Of a DNA stretch of 64,000 bases, positions 61,977 to 64,000 are shown one piece after another. Where the stretch lies: the NCBI GenBank assembly GCA_029202845.1, contig CP119315.1, positions 1,247,501-1,311,500 on the forward strand, read 5' to 3'. The translations under genes were made by a program, and so were the position numbers. Source of the stretch: Candidatus Sphingomonas colombiensis. GTDB lineage: Bacteria > Pseudomonadota > Alphaproteobacteria > Sphingomonadales > Sphingomonadaceae. Below the pieces are notes generated by a model. The model did not search any database and was not told where the DNA came from. It worked only from the letters and a program-made list of their open reading frames with translations. The stretch's first letter is position 1, and each line of letters starts with the position of its first letter.

Positions 61977-63112
61977 TAGCCGACCCGCGCCTCTACCCGG
62001 TCGCGGATCACATGGCACACATGATCGACTTGCTCATCGGTCATCGCCGATCCGGACGGCAGGCACAGGCCCGTCGCAAAGGCAGTCTCCGCCACATTGC
62101 TGCCTATGAAGCGGCATTCTCCAAACAGGGGCTGCATATGCATCGGCTTCCACAACGGGCGACTTTCGATCCGTGCGCGCTCCAACGCCAGACGCACGTC
62201 CTCGCGGTCAACGCCGGCTGCGTCAGGATCGATACGGATGGTTGTCAGCCAGCGGTTGGCACGCATCACCTCATCCTCACTAGTCATGCGGAAACCCGAC
62301 AACGTCTCCAACCCAACCCGATAACGTTCTGCTATTTGCCGTCGCGCAGCGACCCGGTCCGCCAGCACCTCCAATTGTCCGACCCCTACCGCCGCGCACA
62401 GATTGCTTAGACGGTAGTTATAGCCATAGGTCGTGTGCTCATAATGTGGCGCGGGCTCTCGCGCCTGGGTGGAAAGATAACGCGCACGCGCGATCATCTC
62501 GCCATCGTCACTGGCCAGCGCGCCTCCGCCGGACGTGGTGATGATCTTGTTGCCATTGAAGGAGAAGACCGCGAAATGCGCGCCCTTGCCGGCGTGGACC
62601 GCGCCATACGTGCCGCCGATCGATTCCGCCGCATCGCTCACCCACAGGAAGCCATATTCATCCGCCGCCGCGCGCATCGCGACCGGATCGACGACGTGAC
62701 CGTAAAGATCGGTCGTCACCACCACCTTTGGCCGTTCCGCTGCCGGCACCCCGCGCAAAGCTTCGTTAAGCAGATCGAGATCGACCAGCATGTCACGCTC
62801 ACGGCTGTCGAGGAACGTCGGCCGCGCTCCTTGATACAACGCGGGGGCGACCCCGCCGATGAACGTCATCGACGGCAACCACACATGATCGCCCGGCCCG
62901 ACCCCGGCGAGACGAAACGCCAGATGCAGCGCGGCGGTGCCGCTCGATAAGGCCGCCACATGGCTGATGCCGGTGAGTTCGGCGAGACCGGCCTCGAACG
63001 CATCAACCATCGGCCCGGTCGGCGCTATCCAGTTGCTGTCGAAGGCGGCCTTGATCTTGCCGAACTCTTCTCCCCCCATATGCGGCGGCGAGAGCAGGAT
63101 ATCAAAATTCAT
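61976..63112 (-). CDS. DegT/DnrJ/EryC1-family sugar aminotransferase
   Basis: 378-residue PLP-dependent sugar aminotransferase. It begins MNFDILLSPPHMGGEE like PglE-type enzymes and has ALSSGTAALHLAFRLAGVG, then the DAAESIGG loop, the PLP lysine in FSFNGNKIITTSGGG and GYNYRLSNLCAAVG. It probably aminates a UDP-4-keto-6-deoxy-hexose produced by the WbpM-like dehydratase. ATG 63112 is preferred to the upstream frame start at 63148. Confidence 0.92.
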   Translation of the reverse strand: MNFDILLSPPHMGGEEFGKIKAAFDSNWIAPTGPMVDAFEAGLAELTGISHVAALSSGTAALHLAFRLAGVGPGDHVWLPSMTFIGGVAPALYQGARPTFLDSRERDMLVDLDLLNEALRGVPAAERPKVVVTTDLYGHVVDPVAMRAAADEYGFLWVSDAAESIGGTYGAVHAGKGAHFAVFSFNGNKIITTSGGGALASDDGEMIARARYLSTQAREPAPHYEHTTYGYNYRLSNLCAAVGVGQLEVLADRVAARRQIAERYRVGLETLSGFRMTSEDEVMRANRWLTTIRIDPDAAGVDREDVRLALERARIESRPLWKPMHMQPLFGECRFIGSNVAETAFATGLCLPSGSAMTDEQVDHVCHVIRDRVEARVG

Positions 63113-63233
63113 TTGGAAAAACACCGTTGCTGACCTTCCGGCCCGCAAGCCGTCAATTCGTGACTAGGGAGCAAATTCGATCAGGACAATGGTGTCGTTC
63201 AATCCCCCCCCGACCGAGCTTCTCATCCCCTGC

Positions 63234-64000
63234 TCATTTTTCTCCACAGGAGTTCAGGATCGGTGTCATCGCTTTCACATGCGCGTCGATACGCTCGAGC
63301 ACCATCGCATGGACGACAGCGCGTTCCGGCAGATGCCACCAATGCTCGTTTACGCGGGCCACCGTCTCCACCACGGCTTGAAGAACCGCCGGCTCGGGCA
63401 GCCTTGCTCGGTTCGCGAAGGATTTCCATCGAGGCGCCGACAGTGCCTTGAACGACCGTTCGCCACCAAGCGACAGCGCCATCGTGCCTGTGGGAATGTA
63501 AGGGATGGTCGATAACATGTCGTAGATCGGCGCGAGCCCGGGCGTGCTGCCTTCATCACGATAGATCAGCGACCAGTTTTTCAGGTGCATGTCGCCATTG
63601 CCGGTCACCAACGCCAGCGCGAGCCGGCGCACAAATTCGAGCGCGGCGGCAGGGGACACGGCCGCGTTCATGGCCGCGGCCACATCGTGATAGGCCGCCC
63701 CCTCATATTTACGGGAGGGATAGACGCCAAACACCTGGGCGAAGTCCTCGATGTGGATTCTCTCACCCTGTGGGCCACGGTCAAAACGCCTGATGAGAAG
63801 AACCTTGCCGTCTGACAGCGTATCGAAGTCTTCCGGAATCCCCTCAAAATGGGACTTCTCGACCAGCTCGCGCTCGGGCACATCCATGCCGATCGCTGCC
63901 GCCAGGGCGAGATTGGCAAATTCGTTTTCGGACACGCCGGGAAATGCCGTCGAGGGGAACTTCGCGATATATTGCCCCTGGCTGTCATCGAGCGGAAGGA
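63234..64000 (-). CDS. HipA-type toxin kinase, C-terminal part (5' end off window)
   Basis: At least 255 residues of a HipA-family serine/threonine kinase, open to the window edge. The HipA_C domain is seen: QYIAKFPSTAFPGVSENEFA (ATP-binding region), LLIRRFDRG, the catalytic loop GNGDMHLKNWSLI with Asp and Asn, and the metal-binding YDMLST. In well-studied HipBA systems it phosphorylates glutamyl-tRNA synthetase and is neutralised by HipB. No HipB is visible, but it would lie upstream, outside the window. A GTG at 63935 is internal, not the true start. Confidence 0.9.
   Translation of the reverse strand, partial: LPLDDSQGQYIAKFPSTAFPGVSENEFANLALAAAIGMDVPERELVEKSHFEGIPEDFDTLSDGKVLLIRRFDRGPQGERIHIEDFAQVFGVYPSRKYEGAAYHDVAAAMNAAVSPAAALEFVRRLALALVTGNGDMHLKNWSLIYRDEGSTPGLAPIYDMLSTIPYIPTGTMALSLGGERSFKALSAPRWKSFANRARLPEPAVLQAVVETVARVNEHWWHLPERAVVHAMVLERIDAHVKAMTPILNSCGEK

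Noticed and set aside
1..64000. CRISPR arrays or phage structural genes
   Set aside because: No regularly spaced repeats and no capsid, tail, terminase or integrase proteins were seen.

Overview
The window looks like a chromosomal segment from a sphingomonad (Sphingomonas sensu lato, Alphaproteobacteria). The evidence is high GC with strong G/C preference at third codon positions, dense gene packing with many 4-bp ATGA/GTGA overlaps, and typical alphaproteobacterial housekeeping genes: CarD, FdxA, a monofunctional aspartate kinase, a DUF1489 protein, rpoZ, MgtE and a thioredoxin/LON-domain/Trm112 trio. A sphingan-like exopolysaccharide locus lies at the right. No species can be named from sequence alone.

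Layout. 1-2429: minus-strand MoxR/DUF4350/DUF4129 operon, cut by the window edge. 2645-9201: membrane protein, M23 peptidase (N-terminus probably frameshifted), SUV3-like helicase plus S4-domain protein, 7Fe ferredoxin and CarD. 9264-11600: three tandem DUF2807 (head GIN) exported proteins; the first two have matching promoter/operator architecture (GTGT-N14-ACAC over the -10). 11622-23267: lysC, ubiG, ATM1-type ABC exporter, recQ, a TIGR01244-type phosphatase/sulfurtransferase, fatty acid hydroxylase, mgtE, cyclophilin and a LysR regulator. 23447-30034: an orphan terminator (possible sRNA), a Cdc48-like double AAA ATPase, an MFS transporter, a PmtA-like methyltransferase, a phospholipase D-family cardiolipin synthase and rpoZ. 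30132-39808: MBL hydrolase, PabB-PabC fusion, aspartate aminotransferase, exported MsrA, the trx-LON-Trm112 operon, and a two-component system directly upstream of a TorF-family porin.

39930-42164 is a junction zone. It has tRNA-Gly(GCC), a lone XRE regulator, a small exported-protein gene decayed by apparent frameshifts, and an 839-bp IS5-family element whose ends, TA duplication and frameshift site are all readable. From 42128 the window is an exopolysaccharide locus. A minus-strand operon encodes a WbpM-like dehydratase, an O-antigen-ligase/polymerase-like protein, a Wza-type export protein, a Wzc-type tyrosine autokinase and a TPR protein. A divergent plus-strand operon encodes a beta-helix protein with a twin-arginine leader, two GT2 glycosyltransferases, a methyltransferase, an Amj-like membrane protein, an AT-rich EpsG-like polymerase and dTDP-rhamnose genes rfbC-B-D-A. 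A second minus-strand operon encodes a DegT aminotransferase, a PglC-type initiating sugar transferase, an ATP-grasp ligase and a HAD phosphatase. A HipA-type kinase runs off the right edge.

Read together, the locus could make a rhamnose-containing polymer started on a 4-amino-6-deoxy sugar. The initiating transferase loads undecaprenyl phosphate, the GT2 enzymes extend, and a polymerase plus Wza/Wzc export the chain. No Wzx flippase is visible, so the Amj-like protein is the best flippase candidate. Single-base frameshifts are suspected in three genes (M23 peptidase, rfbD, and the exported-protein pseudogene), so sequencing indels must be excluded before biological meaning is given to them.
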